From a virus: a stretch of 44,035 bases of DNA. Every line of letters starts with the position of its first letter. Within the stretch, counting starts at the first letter, position 1. This document shows positions 20,990 to 28,910 of this stretch, piece by piece. A program made the position numbers and the translations under genes. The stretch spans positions 1 to 44,035 of the IMG/VR virus record IMGVR_UViG_3300042310_000471. One strand, given 5' to 3'. Under the pieces are notes generated by a model that did not search any database, was not told the origin of the DNA, and saw only the letters and a program-made list of their open reading frames with translations.

Positions 20990-21696
20990 TATTTTGATAT
21001 ATCCGTTTGATCGTCGCCGTCAATGTCTTTGACGATGTCGTAAGTTGGCTTATTTGTATTCCACATAGCTGCGTAGATTGTTGGCAACTGCTCTTCGATG
21101 ATGAGTTTAATGTCGTTGGCTATTTGACGGTGCTCATACTGTGTGTCGTCCTGCGTTCGTAGGTCAACGTAGTGCAGCCAGTCACGGATGTTGCCAGCCA
21201 TGTACATGCGTGTCGGTGTTGCAAGTGGCAATATCATTCGCGCTGTCTCTGTTGCAAACCCTGACTGCAACAAGTCGTTGTAAACAGTGAATGCGCTTTG
21301 GACTACTTCATCTGCCCGTATGAGCACTAGTTGTTGATGATCAGTTAGTTCTTCCCACTCTGGTAATGGCAAGCTTGATTGGCGGTTGTGTGAGCCAGAG
21401 AGGCGTTGCATACTGATTACCTTTGGTGGCTCTGATGGTACAGGTGCATATCTTTGTGAAAATTCTTGGAATGAAAAGGATCTATGTCTAAGAATCTGTG
21501 CAGCTATAGCCCGTGATGTTTTGATTTCAATAACCATGTGCGCCATCTCAAAGATGCTCCAGTGTTTGTGGCTGATGCAGTACTTGAGAAGACGTGTTAT
21601 CTCTGGGTTCTCTTGGTTTGGTGATGACACGCGAGCGCAGTAAGCAATGTGTTGCTCTGCGTCCGGTGTAATCGTTACAAGTTTAGCGATGTTCAT
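20989..21696 (-). CDS. thyX: Flavin-dependent thymidylate synthase ThyX
   Basis: 235 residues. The ThyX signature R-H-R-x-x-S-x-x-E-x-S-x-R-Y is present at residues 70-83 (RHRSFSFQEFSQRY), as are the His-rich N-terminal helix region and NIRDWLHYVDLR near residue 170. It makes dTMP from dUMP using FAD and methylene-folate, independently of ThyA. Its gene overlaps both dUTPase and the C5-methyltransferase genes, so thymidine supply and DNA methylation are in one operon. Confidence 0.93.
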   Translation of the reverse strand: MNIAKLVTITPDAEQHIAYCARVSSPNQENPEITRLLKYCISHKHWSIFEMAHMVIEIKTSRAIAAQILRHRSFSFQEFSQRYAPVPSEPPKVISMQRLSGSHNRQSSLPLPEWEELTDHQQLVLIRADEVVQSAFTVYNDLLQSGFATETARMILPLATPTRMYMAGNIRDWLHYVDLRTQDDTQYEHRQIANDIKLIIEEQLPTIYAAMWNTNKPTYDIVKDIDGDDQTDISK

Positions 21697-22720
21697 TTAT
21701 TCTCTCCCCAATCCAGCGCATGACAGGTACAGCCATTGAGTTGCCAAGTGCCTTGTATCTTGGCCCGTCTGGAGTCTCTGGCATGATGTTAGTGTATCCA
21801 TCAGGGAATCCCTGCAAGCGTTCACACTCGGTCGGTGTGAGCCTTCGTACTTGTTGGTTGCAATCAACAAGAATGCGTCCGGAGTTGCCATCCTGCCCGT
21901 TCAACCCACCACCCATATGCGCTCCATCTGACAACGTGCCACAGATTCGCTTAACCCACGCGCCACAACAATTCAATCCTTCATCATATGGCGTGTGATG
22001 TAGGCCACTAGTCCATTCTTCACACCAAGGGCAGTACGCATCTTCAATGCACCAGCATCCGCATTCATCCCAATCGCAGCTATGTTCTACGCACCAGACT
22101 CCACTTTCTGTTTCATCGCTTCTTGTAAAGCCATCGGAAGTTTTCCCTTTGTTGCTTGCCTCCGCAGGTATCCCTCGCAGGCTTTCTGGCTCAAGTAGTA
22201 CTTCTGCGGCACGTCTGCTGTCCCCTGAAGAATGTGCGACAACAAAGACTCTTCTACGGCGCTGGGGTACTCCAAAGTATTGAGCATCAAGCACTCGGTA
22301 GGCCCACCCATACCCGATGTCGCCCAACGCCCCGACGAAGGAACCAAAATCCCGTCCTCCTGAGCTTGACAAAACACCGGGGACGTTTTCCCAGACAACA
22401 TATTCCGGCCTGTAGTGCTCAACCATGTCAATGAAGGTGAGCGCAAGGTTTCCTCTTGGATCGTCAAGTCCTTTTCGTCGGCCAGCAATAGAGAATGCTT
22501 GGCACGGGGTGCCTCCAACGATAAGGTCAACTGTTTTTCTGTCAAGATTCCATTCCTTATACTTGGTCATGTCGCCCAGGTTAGGGACATGTGGATAGTG
22601 ATGTGCTAATACCTGCGATGGAAACTTTTCAATCTCAGCAAAAGCAACAGGAGTCCACCCCAAGGACTCCCAGGCTACCGATGCGGCTTCAATGCCACTG
22701 CACACAGACAAGTAACGCAT
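21683..22720 (-). CDS. C5-cytosine DNA methyltransferase with cysteine-rich insert
   Basis: 345 residues from the ATG at 22720, one base overlapping the previous stop. Motifs: SVCSGIEAASVAWESLG (I), GGTPCQAFSIAG with catalytic Cys73 (IV), WENVPG (VI, about 110-115), QRRRRVFVVA (VIII), LTPTECERLQGFPDGY (IX) and GNSMAVPV (X). The target-recognition region (about 165-285) holds ten cysteines between 210 and 260 with C-x-x-C pairs and nearby histidines, a probable zinc-binding insert. No restriction enzyme accompanies it. It probably protects phage DNA from host restriction. Confidence 0.9.
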   Translation of the reverse strand: MRYLSVCSGIEAASVAWESLGWTPVAFAEIEKFPSQVLAHHYPHVPNLGDMTKYKEWNLDRKTVDLIVGGTPCQAFSIAGRRKGLDDPRGNLALTFIDMVEHYRPEYVVWENVPGVLSSSGGRDFGSFVGALGDIGYGWAYRVLDAQYFGVPQRRRRVFVVAHSSGDSRRAAEVLLEPESLRGIPAEASNKGKTSDGFTRSDETESGVWCVEHSCDWDECGCWCIEDAYCPWCEEWTSGLHHTPYDEGLNCCGAWVKRICGTLSDGAHMGGGLNGQDGNSGRILVDCNQQVRRLTPTECERLQGFPDGYTNIMPETPDGPRYKALGNSMAVPVMRWIGERINEHR

Positions 22721-22926
22721 TATCTGACGCCAAGTGCTTTCAACCATAAAGGTGTTTGTGTTTCCTTAGTCACAGCAACGTGTGTCTTAAGGTCTTTGGC
22801 TGCTAGGTCAAGCGTTCTTTCAATCTCTGGTCGAATGGCGCCTTCGATAGCCAAGCACTTAGCTTCGCACGACGCGGCAATGATGACTTCCATTAACTCA
22901 CGGACTCTCTGGTTACGGTTTCTCAT
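22720..22926 (-). CDS. Hypothetical small protein upstream of C5-methyltransferase
   Basis: 68 residues, strongly basic N-terminus (MRNRNQRVREL) then a helical, Ala/Glu-rich body. AGGAGGGG precedes the start. Coupled to the methyltransferase by TAATG. No family recognised. Confidence 0.65.
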   Translation of the reverse strand: MRNRNQRVRELMEVIIAASCEAKCLAIEGAIRPEIERTLDLAAKDLKTHVAVTKETQTPLWLKALGVR

Positions 22927-22954
22927 ATTCCCCTCCTGTTTACACAGTCAGGGA

Positions 22955-22984
22955 ATCATACACTGGCGTCAACATTTACCGCAA
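22955..22984 (-). promoter_or_regulatory. Minus-strand promoter for methyltransferase-thyX-dut operon
   Basis: Reading minus: TTGCGG, 18-bp spacer, TATGAT, then 28 bases to the ATG at 22926. Lies in the 94-bp gap after the endolysin gene. Confidence 0.5.
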
Positions 22985-23020
22985 CACGGTGTGATGTAAC
23001 TCACAAGTAAACCTTGTCAG

Positions 23021-23560
23021 TTAGAAATTCAGCTTGATGAATCCACCATGCAACCCAAACTCATCCCAGTCACGGACCTTTGGGTAATATCCGTCCCCAT
23101 CACGTTCATCGCCGTTATGGTTTTCAGGGCATGTGTTACCTTCGATTGTTAGCACCCCGGTTCCATCAGATCGTATCTTGTCGATTTGTCCCATATGTGC
23201 GTGTCGGTTTAGTGCCTTGAACCAGAAGCAAGCGATGTCACCTTCATCGAGTAGATGTGGTTGTGTGCGAGCTGCAGACACCGGTATCCAGTAACCGTAT
23301 TTCTTTGCCCATCGAACGTAGTCAGGAGTGTAACCAGTGCGTGGCATTGTCTCGTCGTACTTCACGCCAAAAGATGTGGCCGCTTGCTTCAGGCGGAAGC
23401 GTACAACTGCTACACACCAAGGGTTTCCTGGTGGTAACGATGGAATACAGGATGCCAAGTAAGCTTCGACCGCTTTACCACGGTTGTTGCCTTCTTCTTG
23501 TACACCTAGGTTGAGTCTAGCAAACTCAATAGATTTGAGTGCAATAGGCCTATCAGACAT
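23021..23560 (-). CDS. CHAP-like endolysin
   Basis: 179 residues from the ATG at 23560, with GGAGGAAAG upstream; longer in-frame extensions lack a site. Features of a CHAP/NlpC-type amidase-peptidase: NPWCVAVVRF (catalytic Cys49), DEGDIACFWF, then RHAHMGQID (His122) and TIEGN (Asn/Glu position near 139-142). Such enzymes cut peptidoglycan cross-links for lysis. No cell-wall binding domain is visible. The gene lies on the minus strand apart from the candidate holin genes (32993-33555), so lysis genes may be split. Confidence 0.8.
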   Translation of the reverse strand: MSDRPIALKSIEFARLNLGVQEEGNNRGKAVEAYLASCIPSLPPGNPWCVAVVRFRLKQAATSFGVKYDETMPRTGYTPDYVRWAKKYGYWIPVSAARTQPHLLDEGDIACFWFKALNRHAHMGQIDKIRSDGTGVLTIEGNTCPENHNGDERDGDGYYPKVRDWDEFGLHGGFIKLNF

Positions 23561-23912
23561 GTTTCTTTCCTCCATCGTATTTGGTTCCATGATTACTAAG
23601 GATAAGTGCATCCCTGAGATATGTACATTCTTTCTTAGCCGTGATTCGTCCCACGGATCCAAGGATGCGTCCATATTTATCTGACTTATGATTCTCCACA
23701 CGTACTAGGTATTTATCAGGTGGCTCGTTTATCATCCACAGGGAAGTAAACTCTCTGGCAAGCTTTCCTTCAAGTGTAGCAATCTCAGGTGTGTCTACTC
23801 CTGAAACACGGACATGCTTATCCTGCAACCAAACACCAAAGCCTAAATCGATATCAACAACTAGTGTGTCTCCATCAATTATTCTCTTTAGTCTTATTGC
23901 GTACTCGTACAT
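23553..23912 (-). CDS. SNase-like (thermonuclease) nuclease
   Basis: 119 residues, AAGGA upstream. Residues 7-45 (RLKRIIDGDTLVVDIDLGFG then VRVSGVDTPE) match the staphylococcal nuclease fold: D-G-D-T with metal-binding Asp and R-x-x-x-V-D-T-P-E. Later motifs (KYLVRVENHKSDKYGRILGSV) give the second catalytic Arg. At 119 residues it is near the minimal OB-fold size. Overlaps the endolysin start by 8 bases. Role could be host DNA degradation. Confidence 0.85.
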   Translation of the reverse strand: MYEYAIRLKRIIDGDTLVVDIDLGFGVWLQDKHVRVSGVDTPEIATLEGKLAREFTSLWMINEPPDKYLVRVENHKSDKYGRILGSVGRITAKKECTYLRDALILSNHGTKYDGGKKHV

Positions 23913-24411
23913 TCAGTTTTCCTTTTGCTCGCAGGTCCAGCAAGCGTTGCCTACGACCTTCTCTCAAGATGCGCTTTTGCTCATTGTCTCTTTGGTCCGC
24001 AATGTGATCGGACATCGCAATAAGCTTTGACAGATTCTCGCGCATGGCTGGCATGTTTGCCTCAATCATAAGAGACATACATTGGATAGAGATTGCTTCA
24101 TCCCTGAGTTGCCTGAGTTGCGCTTTGTTCAAGGTGCTCAGTGGCTTGAGTGTAATAAGATGGTGTGCGTACAGAGGATTACTTATAAGTATTAATCTGC
24201 GTATCGTCTTATGTAGCCCTTGTTCTTTTATAATGGTGAACAAGTGTTCAGGTAATCGTATACACGTTTTCGTCTGTGGGTCGGACTGGTAATCAACAGG
24301 CCACTTACCAAAGTCGTCTTCTGCTCCAGTCATCTCTTTGGTCATGCATATAGGCTGAGTCGCGGTGTACCCGTGAATACTCGGCTGCTTGCTGATTTTT
24401 GCGTCACGCAT
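23875..24411 (-). CDS. Hypothetical protein, first gene of a minus-strand operon
   Basis: About 178 residues if started at the ATG at 24411; no ribosome-binding site is visible there and a start at 24345 or 24333 is possible. The C-terminal 45 residues are strongly basic (QKRILREGRRQRLLDLRAKG and more), suggesting nucleic-acid binding; the middle is helical (LPEHLFTIIKEQGLHKTIRR). No family recognised. Its 5-prime end overlaps the plus-strand promoter at 24399-24427. Confidence 0.6.
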   Translation of the reverse strand: MRDAKISKQPSIHGYTATQPICMTKEMTGAEDDFGKWPVDYQSDPQTKTCIRLPEHLFTIIKEQGLHKTIRRLILISNPLYAHHLITLKPLSTLNKAQLRQLRDEAISIQCMSLMIEANMPAMRENLSKLIAMSDHIADQRDNEQKRILREGRRQRLLDLRAKGKLNVRVRNKTKENN

Positions 24412-24427
24412 AGGTAAAGTGTATAGT
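24399..24427 (+). promoter_or_regulatory. Plus-strand promoter for the SSB-terminase-head operon
   Basis: TTGCGT, 17-bp spacer, TATAGT, followed by an A-run and AGGAG before the ATG at 24458. It overlaps the start of the divergent gene. Confidence 0.6.
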
Positions 24428-24457
24428 AAAAAAACCTCACTTACTAGGAGAGTACGC

Positions 24458-24778
24458 ATGGAACCAGTGTGGCAGTTCGATACGGTTAACGGTGCAGAGC
24501 GCATTGTTCGCCTTCAAGTTGGATCGGAAGTAAAGGCGATTATTCACCTTTCTCCATCCTCGTTTGTTGCAAACGTTTACGATGAAACCAATGCAGGACA
24601 AGAAGTCTTTCAAAAGGTTTGCGAAGCGCAGGATTGGGTTTTCTCTAAGCTGAATTTCAGCGGCACACATGACACCAAGCATGAGTTTGATGTCGATGCT
24701 GTTCAAGCAGTAGACGAGAATATCGCCCAGGTTCCAAAGCCTCGTAAGCCCAAGGTGTCTGTTCCGAGTGAAGGATAA
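24458..24778 (+). CDS. Hypothetical protein
   Basis: 106 residues from the ATG at 24458 (TAGGAGAG upstream). Central beta-rich region and a Lys/Pro-rich tail (PKPRKPKVSVPSEG). No family recognised. First gene of the operon that carries SSB and the packaging genes, so possibly a DNA-associated protein. Confidence 0.7.
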   Translation: MEPVWQFDTVNGAERIVRLQVGSEVKAIIHLSPSSFVANVYDETNAGQEVFQKVCEAQDWVFSKLNFSGTHDTKHEFDVDAVQAVDENIAQVPKPRKPKVSVPSEG

Positions 24779-25055
24779 CAGTCACTACGATAGATATCTG
24801 CTACGTCCAACCGACGTAGCGGATTCTTGGCAACTGAGTAGGTATCTTTTCACGGCGATCAAATACATCCAACGTCGTGGGAATAAAGAAGGATGTACTT
24901 ATCATGGGGACTTGGCTAAAGCTATTTGGTACTTAGCCAAGGAATTTACGGGAAGCGATGACGCAGCTGAAGAAATCAAAAAAGCAGTCTGGCGTCTAAA
25001 GGAGTTAGTAGACTTAGATGATGAATCAAGTAGCACTAGTGGGCAGGATAACTAA
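24768..25055 (+). CDS. DUF3310 protein
   Basis: 95 residues with a GTG start at 24768 that overlaps the previous stop. The DUF3310 pattern is clear: HY at 6-7, FTAIKYIQRRGNKEG and GDLAKAIWYLAKEF (K-Y-I-x-R and D-L-x-K-A-x-W-Y-L). DUF3310 proteins are common in phages, often near nucleotide or replication genes; biochemical role unknown to me. The C-terminal part overlaps the SSB gene by 38 bases. Confidence 0.8.
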   Translation: MKDNSHYDRYLLRPTDVADSWQLSRYLFTAIKYIQRRGNKEGCTYHGDLAKAIWYLAKEFTGSDDAAEEIKKAVWRLKELVDLDDESSSTSGQDN

Positions 25056-25404
25056 AGATCCATCTTTCGTTGGGACAGGCGCATCACCTCGATGTAACTT
25101 CTCTGTTGCTGTAGACCGACCTTACATGAAGGACAAGGAGAAGCAGACTGACTTCTTCGACTGTGTAACATGGGGTAAGACTGCTGAGTTTGTCGGCAAG
25201 TATATTGAAAAAGGGCGCCTTGTTGCCATCACGGGACGCATTGAAATCAATGTTGTGCAATCCATGGATGGTTCACAGAAGCGGTTTACGAACATCGTTG
25301 TTGCTAACGTCTCTCCTCTCACAAAGGGTAGTAAAGACGAAGGCGCACCGACAGGTGGAGTAAGCCCGGTAAACGTCTCTGACATTGAGGACCCGTTCGC
25401 TTAA
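25018..25404 (+). CDS. ssb: Single-stranded DNA-binding protein
   Basis: 128 residues; the start is ATG at 25018 or 25021. OB-fold signature: NQVALVGRITKDP, NFSVAVDRPY, TDFFDCVTWGKTAEFVGKYI and KGRLVAITGRIEIN. The acidic end DIEDPFA matches the SSB C-terminal tip (D-x-D-x-P-F) that recruits partner proteins. No long linker, so shorter than bacterial SSB. Serves replication and ERF recombination. Confidence 0.92.
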   Translation: MMNQVALVGRITKDPSFVGTGASPRCNFSVAVDRPYMKDKEKQTDFFDCVTWGKTAEFVGKYIEKGRLVAITGRIEINVVQSMDGSQKRFTNIVVANVSPLTKGSKDEGAPTGGVSPVNVSDIEDPFA

Positions 25405-25928
25405 TGTCTAAGCACATAGCCAACGAAAACCTTTTACAGCGTGAAGCTTTTGAGACTTACTTTAGCCTTGGTGACACAAGGGACAGGAATCTACAAAAGG
25501 TAGCTGATAAACACCACGTATCAATACAGACGGTACGAAGTTGGCGACGTAACTTTAGTTGGGAAACAAGGACACTTCAGCGTGATGCCGAGGTGTCTGC
25601 CCAATTAACAAAGTCTTCCGTGACCTCTGTTGCAGTTGCTAAGGCTGCATACATCGACATCATTGATGAGACTATCGAGCAGTGGAAGCAAAACCTCCAG
25701 CGCGGTGAGATACGTCTTGACACAGTAGATGACTTACAGAAAATGGTCAAACTTAGGCTACTCCTGGCCGGTGAGAACACTGAGAATGTTGGCATCGGAC
25801 CATCTGGATCGTGGATGGTTTTAGCAGAGCAGTATGGCTTATCGCATGAAGAGATTCTTGCTGAAGCGCAACTGATAGCCGCTAAACCAGAACCTGAAGA
25901 GATAGAGGAAGCACAAGTCATTGAGTAA
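25404..25928 (+). CDS. terS: Terminase small subunit
   Basis: 174 residues. Residues 1-60 contain a helix-turn-helix of the small-terminase type (FSLGDTRDRNLQKVADKHHV, SIQTVRSWRRNFSWETR). The middle is a long helix for oligomerisation. The end is acidic (EEIEEAQVIE). It starts on the SSB stop (TAATG) and overlaps the large subunit gene by eight bases. Binds the packaging site on phage DNA. Confidence 0.85.
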   Translation: MSKHIANENLLQREAFETYFSLGDTRDRNLQKVADKHHVSIQTVRSWRRNFSWETRTLQRDAEVSAQLTKSSVTSVAVAKAAYIDIIDETIEQWKQNLQRGEIRLDTVDDLQKMVKLRLLLAGENTENVGIGPSGSWMVLAEQYGLSHEEILAEAQLIAAKPEPEEIEEAQVIE

Positions 25929-27390
25929 GATTCAAGAGTCTGCCGCTACATCCGCTCTGATGGCAGAAGCCGCAAAGAGAGCATACGAAAAGAGAATAAG
26001 TGCAGCACGAATTAGTCTTACTGAATTTGCTGGTTTCGTTGATCGCAAGGCTGCGGAACAATACAAAGCAAGACACCTAAAGGTACTAGCCAAGGAGCTT
26101 GAGTTAGTCGAAAGCGGTCACGTTGATCGCTTGATGGTATTCATGCCACCGAGACACTGGAAGTCTTCTACAGTCTCTGAGAAGTTTCCTGCATGGTTTC
26201 TTGGTAGAGACCCACGGCGAACAATCATCCATTGTTCATACTCTAACGACTTGGCTGAACAGTTTAGCCGTTCTGTCCGTGACACCATACAAAGCAACCG
26301 CGACTTTGCCGCTGTGTTTCCTGATTGCCAGTTAGCCACCGACCAGCGTAATGCACAGACATGGGCGCTCCTGTGGGCGCACAGAGCCACATACAGAGCA
26401 GCTGGTGTTGGTGGTGGTATCACAGGACGTGGTGCTGACCTTATCCTTATTGACGACCCTGTAGCAGATGAAGAAGCAGTGTGGACTGAAGATAGACGCG
26501 AGAGTCTATGGCGGTGGTATCAGTCTAAGCTTCGTACACGTCTTGAGCCTGGTGGTCGCATTATCCTGATTATGACCCGCTGGCATGAGGATGACTTGGC
26601 CGGTCGTTTGATTGAAGAGATGAAGCATGCTGGTGAAAAGTGGAAGATTGTAAGCTTCCCCGCTATCGCTGAACCTGATTCAGCGGATGACACAGATGTC
26701 CTTGGTAGAACATATGGTCAGGCATTATGGCCAGAGCGATACGACACTAAAGAGTTAGCCGGGTTACGTGCTGCTGTTAGTGAGCGTGTATGGAATAGTC
26801 AATACCAACAGAGACCAAGCACACAACAAGGAAACATGATTCTTGCTGACAACATCCTTGAAGGTAATCCTCCAGAGATGAAAGCGCAAGTAAGAGGATG
26901 GGACTTAGCATCGACCAAGGGTAAGGGTGACTTTACAGTTGGTGTCTTAGTTGGTCTTGGTGAGGATGGTAACTACTGGATTCTCGATGTTGTCCGTAAG
27001 CAGTTAGCAACAAACGAACGCGATGAAATGATTCGTGTTACGTGTATGGTTGACGGCATGGAAGAAACCATTCAGCGGTTTCCACAAGACCCTGGTGCAG
27101 CAGGTAAATCGTTAGTTGCGAGTATAACTAGGATGTTGTCTGGACATAGACTAAGGTTCAAAGCGATATCTGGTGACAAGACTATTCGTGCTGATCCGAT
27201 GTCAAGTCAAGTAAACCAAGGGCATTTCCGCATGGTAAAGGCCGAATGGAATAGTATAGTAGTGGATGAATTGAAGATGTTTCCTAATGGGAAGCACGAC
27301 GACATCGTTGACGCTTTGGCTGACGCATTCACGACTCTTGCTGAGGAAACAGCGCGTCGCCAAGTCAGCGTTAATTGGGATGTGTTTTAA
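25921..27390 (+). CDS. terL: Terminase large subunit
   Basis: 489 residues from a TTG at 25921 overlapping terS. ATPase: MPPRHWKSS (deviant Walker A, 75-83), DLILIDDPV (Walker B with Asp-Asp, about 173-181), IMTRWHEDDL (coupling motif, about 216-225). RNase H-like nuclease: VRGWDLAS (first Asp, about 324-331) and NGKHDDIVDALAD (last Asp pair, about 455-467). The P-P-R-H-x-K-S form of Walker A is common in phage terminases. Powers headful or cos packaging; the type cannot be told from sequence alone. Confidence 0.95.
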   Translation: MSKIQESAATSALMAEAAKRAYEKRISAARISLTEFAGFVDRKAAEQYKARHLKVLAKELELVESGHVDRLMVFMPPRHWKSSTVSEKFPAWFLGRDPRRTIIHCSYSNDLAEQFSRSVRDTIQSNRDFAAVFPDCQLATDQRNAQTWALLWAHRATYRAAGVGGGITGRGADLILIDDPVADEEAVWTEDRRESLWRWYQSKLRTRLEPGGRIILIMTRWHEDDLAGRLIEEMKHAGEKWKIVSFPAIAEPDSADDTDVLGRTYGQALWPERYDTKELAGLRAAVSERVWNSQYQQRPSTQQGNMILADNILEGNPPEMKAQVRGWDLASTKGKGDFTVGVLVGLGEDGNYWILDVVRKQLATNERDEMIRVTCMVDGMEETIQRFPQDPGAAGKSLVASITRMLSGHRLRFKAISGDKTIRADPMSSQVNQGHFRMVKAEWNSIVVDELKMFPNGKHDDIVDALADAFTTLAEETARRQVSVNWDVF

Positions 27391-27470
27391 GCAAGTGTAT
27401 AGACTTGAAGTTGATTATCTGATTGCGTATTGGCTTTTGTATCGGTCTGTATACTTTTTAGCGAGGCTAC

Positions 27471-28910
27471 ATGGCATTCTGGGATAAAGCTTTACATAAG
27501 CTTGGTTTGAAAAGAGCAAACGAGTTGTCTATCGGTGACGACACTCCATTACCTCGTTACGCCTATGGCCAGTTCATTACTGGGTTCCAGTCATTCTCCG
27601 ACCTTCTTAGTCCTTACCGTACCCTTGACCCAGCGCAAGCCAATGAAGGTAGAGACAATGCTATCGTTAGCATCTGCATTAACTTCATAGCTACGTCATG
27701 GCAACAAGCACCTGTATCTGTAGGTACTCGCGACGGAGTCAACTACAAGGGACTTGAAAAACAGCATCCCCTTGAGAACCTGATCGAGTTTCCTAACGAC
27801 CATTACGGTGGAACACAACTTGTGTGGGCAGTGATGACCGATGTCATCCGTAAAGGTAACGGATACATCTACGTCACTCGCGACAGGGAAAACACTCCTA
27901 TCCGCCTTCTGTGGATTCCTGCACGTTGGATACGTCCTATCCCGAACGACGCTGGCTATCTGGACTATTACGAATATAGCCCGTTCGGCGACATGATGAA
28001 GTTGAAGAAGGAAGACGTAGTCCATGTCAAGTATGGAATCGATGAGCGTTTACCTCTACAAGGTGTTTCGCCGCTTGCGGCTTTGTATCGTGAAATCATT
28101 ACCGACAACTCGTACAGTGATTTCAGTGCTGGACTTGCTTCCTCCGGTGGCGTACCTCCGGTCGTATTTACCCCCAAAGTCCTAAAGCTTGAGGGTGGTG
28201 AACAAGCGGCGCCGATGACACCAGAGCAAGCAGACAACATGACACGTCGCTTGCAAGAGAAGATGTCTCGTGAACCAGGCAAGCCTAGGTTTATCCCTGG
28301 CGCCTTGGACATGCATCAGCTTGGATTCAAGCCAGATGAGATGGCGTTGAATGATGTACGTTCAATGCCTGAGACACGTATTCCTGCATCGCTTGGTCTT
28401 GATCCGCTGGCACTTGGTCTTTGGACTGGTGTGCAACGCGCAACGTTCAACAACAAGCAAGAGTCAATCAAGCAGTCATGGCGTAGTGGCATCTTGCCAT
28501 TCATGAAGATGTTTGCTTATGAGTTAACTCGTAAGGTCCTACGAACATATCCTGACAGTGAAGACCTTTGGGTGTTTTACGATACGTCAGGCATCCTTGA
28601 GCTGAAGTCTGATGTACTTGATTCCCGTCGTGAAGCACGTGCAGACGTTCTTGCTGGAATTATTACTGTTGACGAAGCGCGTGAAGAAGTTGGTAGAGAG
28701 TTGTCGTTCCACGAAGCAATGGAAGCTGACTTGGAAAGCGTGGAAGCACGTAACGAGTATCTATCGCAGACTGAAGCGCCAGTTATTACTCCTTCATTGG
28801 CATCAACAAAACCCCGTGGTGAAGACATTTCACGCAGGGAACAAGCAAGTGAAGAGATGCATATTCCGTCACCATCGGATTTGGAAAAGGTTGGTGGGTC
28901 AAGCAGATGA
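27471..28910 (+). CDS. Portal protein (HK97 family)
   Basis: 479 residues. Family features: an N-terminal acidic region, AIVSICINFIATSWQQAPVS, the wing segment PIRLLWIPARWIRPIPND, EYSPFGDMMKLKKEDVVHVK, PLQGVSPLAALYREI, and the stem region DVRSMPETRIPASLGLDP. Forms the dodecameric gate for DNA. The last four bases overlap the protease gene. The 80 bases before it show no gene; a weak promoter may be there. Confidence 0.92.
   Translation: MAFWDKALHKLGLKRANELSIGDDTPLPRYAYGQFITGFQSFSDLLSPYRTLDPAQANEGRDNAIVSICINFIATSWQQAPVSVGTRDGVNYKGLEKQHPLENLIEFPNDHYGGTQLVWAVMTDVIRKGNGYIYVTRDRENTPIRLLWIPARWIRPIPNDAGYLDYYEYSPFGDMMKLKKEDVVHVKYGIDERLPLQGVSPLAALYREIITDNSYSDFSAGLASSGGVPPVVFTPKVLKLEGGEQAAPMTPEQADNMTRRLQEKMSREPGKPRFIPGALDMHQLGFKPDEMALNDVRSMPETRIPASLGLDPLALGLWTGVQRATFNNKQESIKQSWRSGILPFMKMFAYELTRKVLRTYPDSEDLWVFYDTSGILELKSDVLDSRREARADVLAGIITVDEAREEVGRELSFHEAMEADLESVEARNEYLSQTEAPVITPSLASTKPRGEDISRREQASEEMHIPSPSDLEKVGGSSR

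Noticed and set aside
21386-22434. Several plus-strand frames opposite ThyX and the C5-methyltransferase
   Set aside because: They are shadows of genes with full catalytic motif sets on the minus strand.
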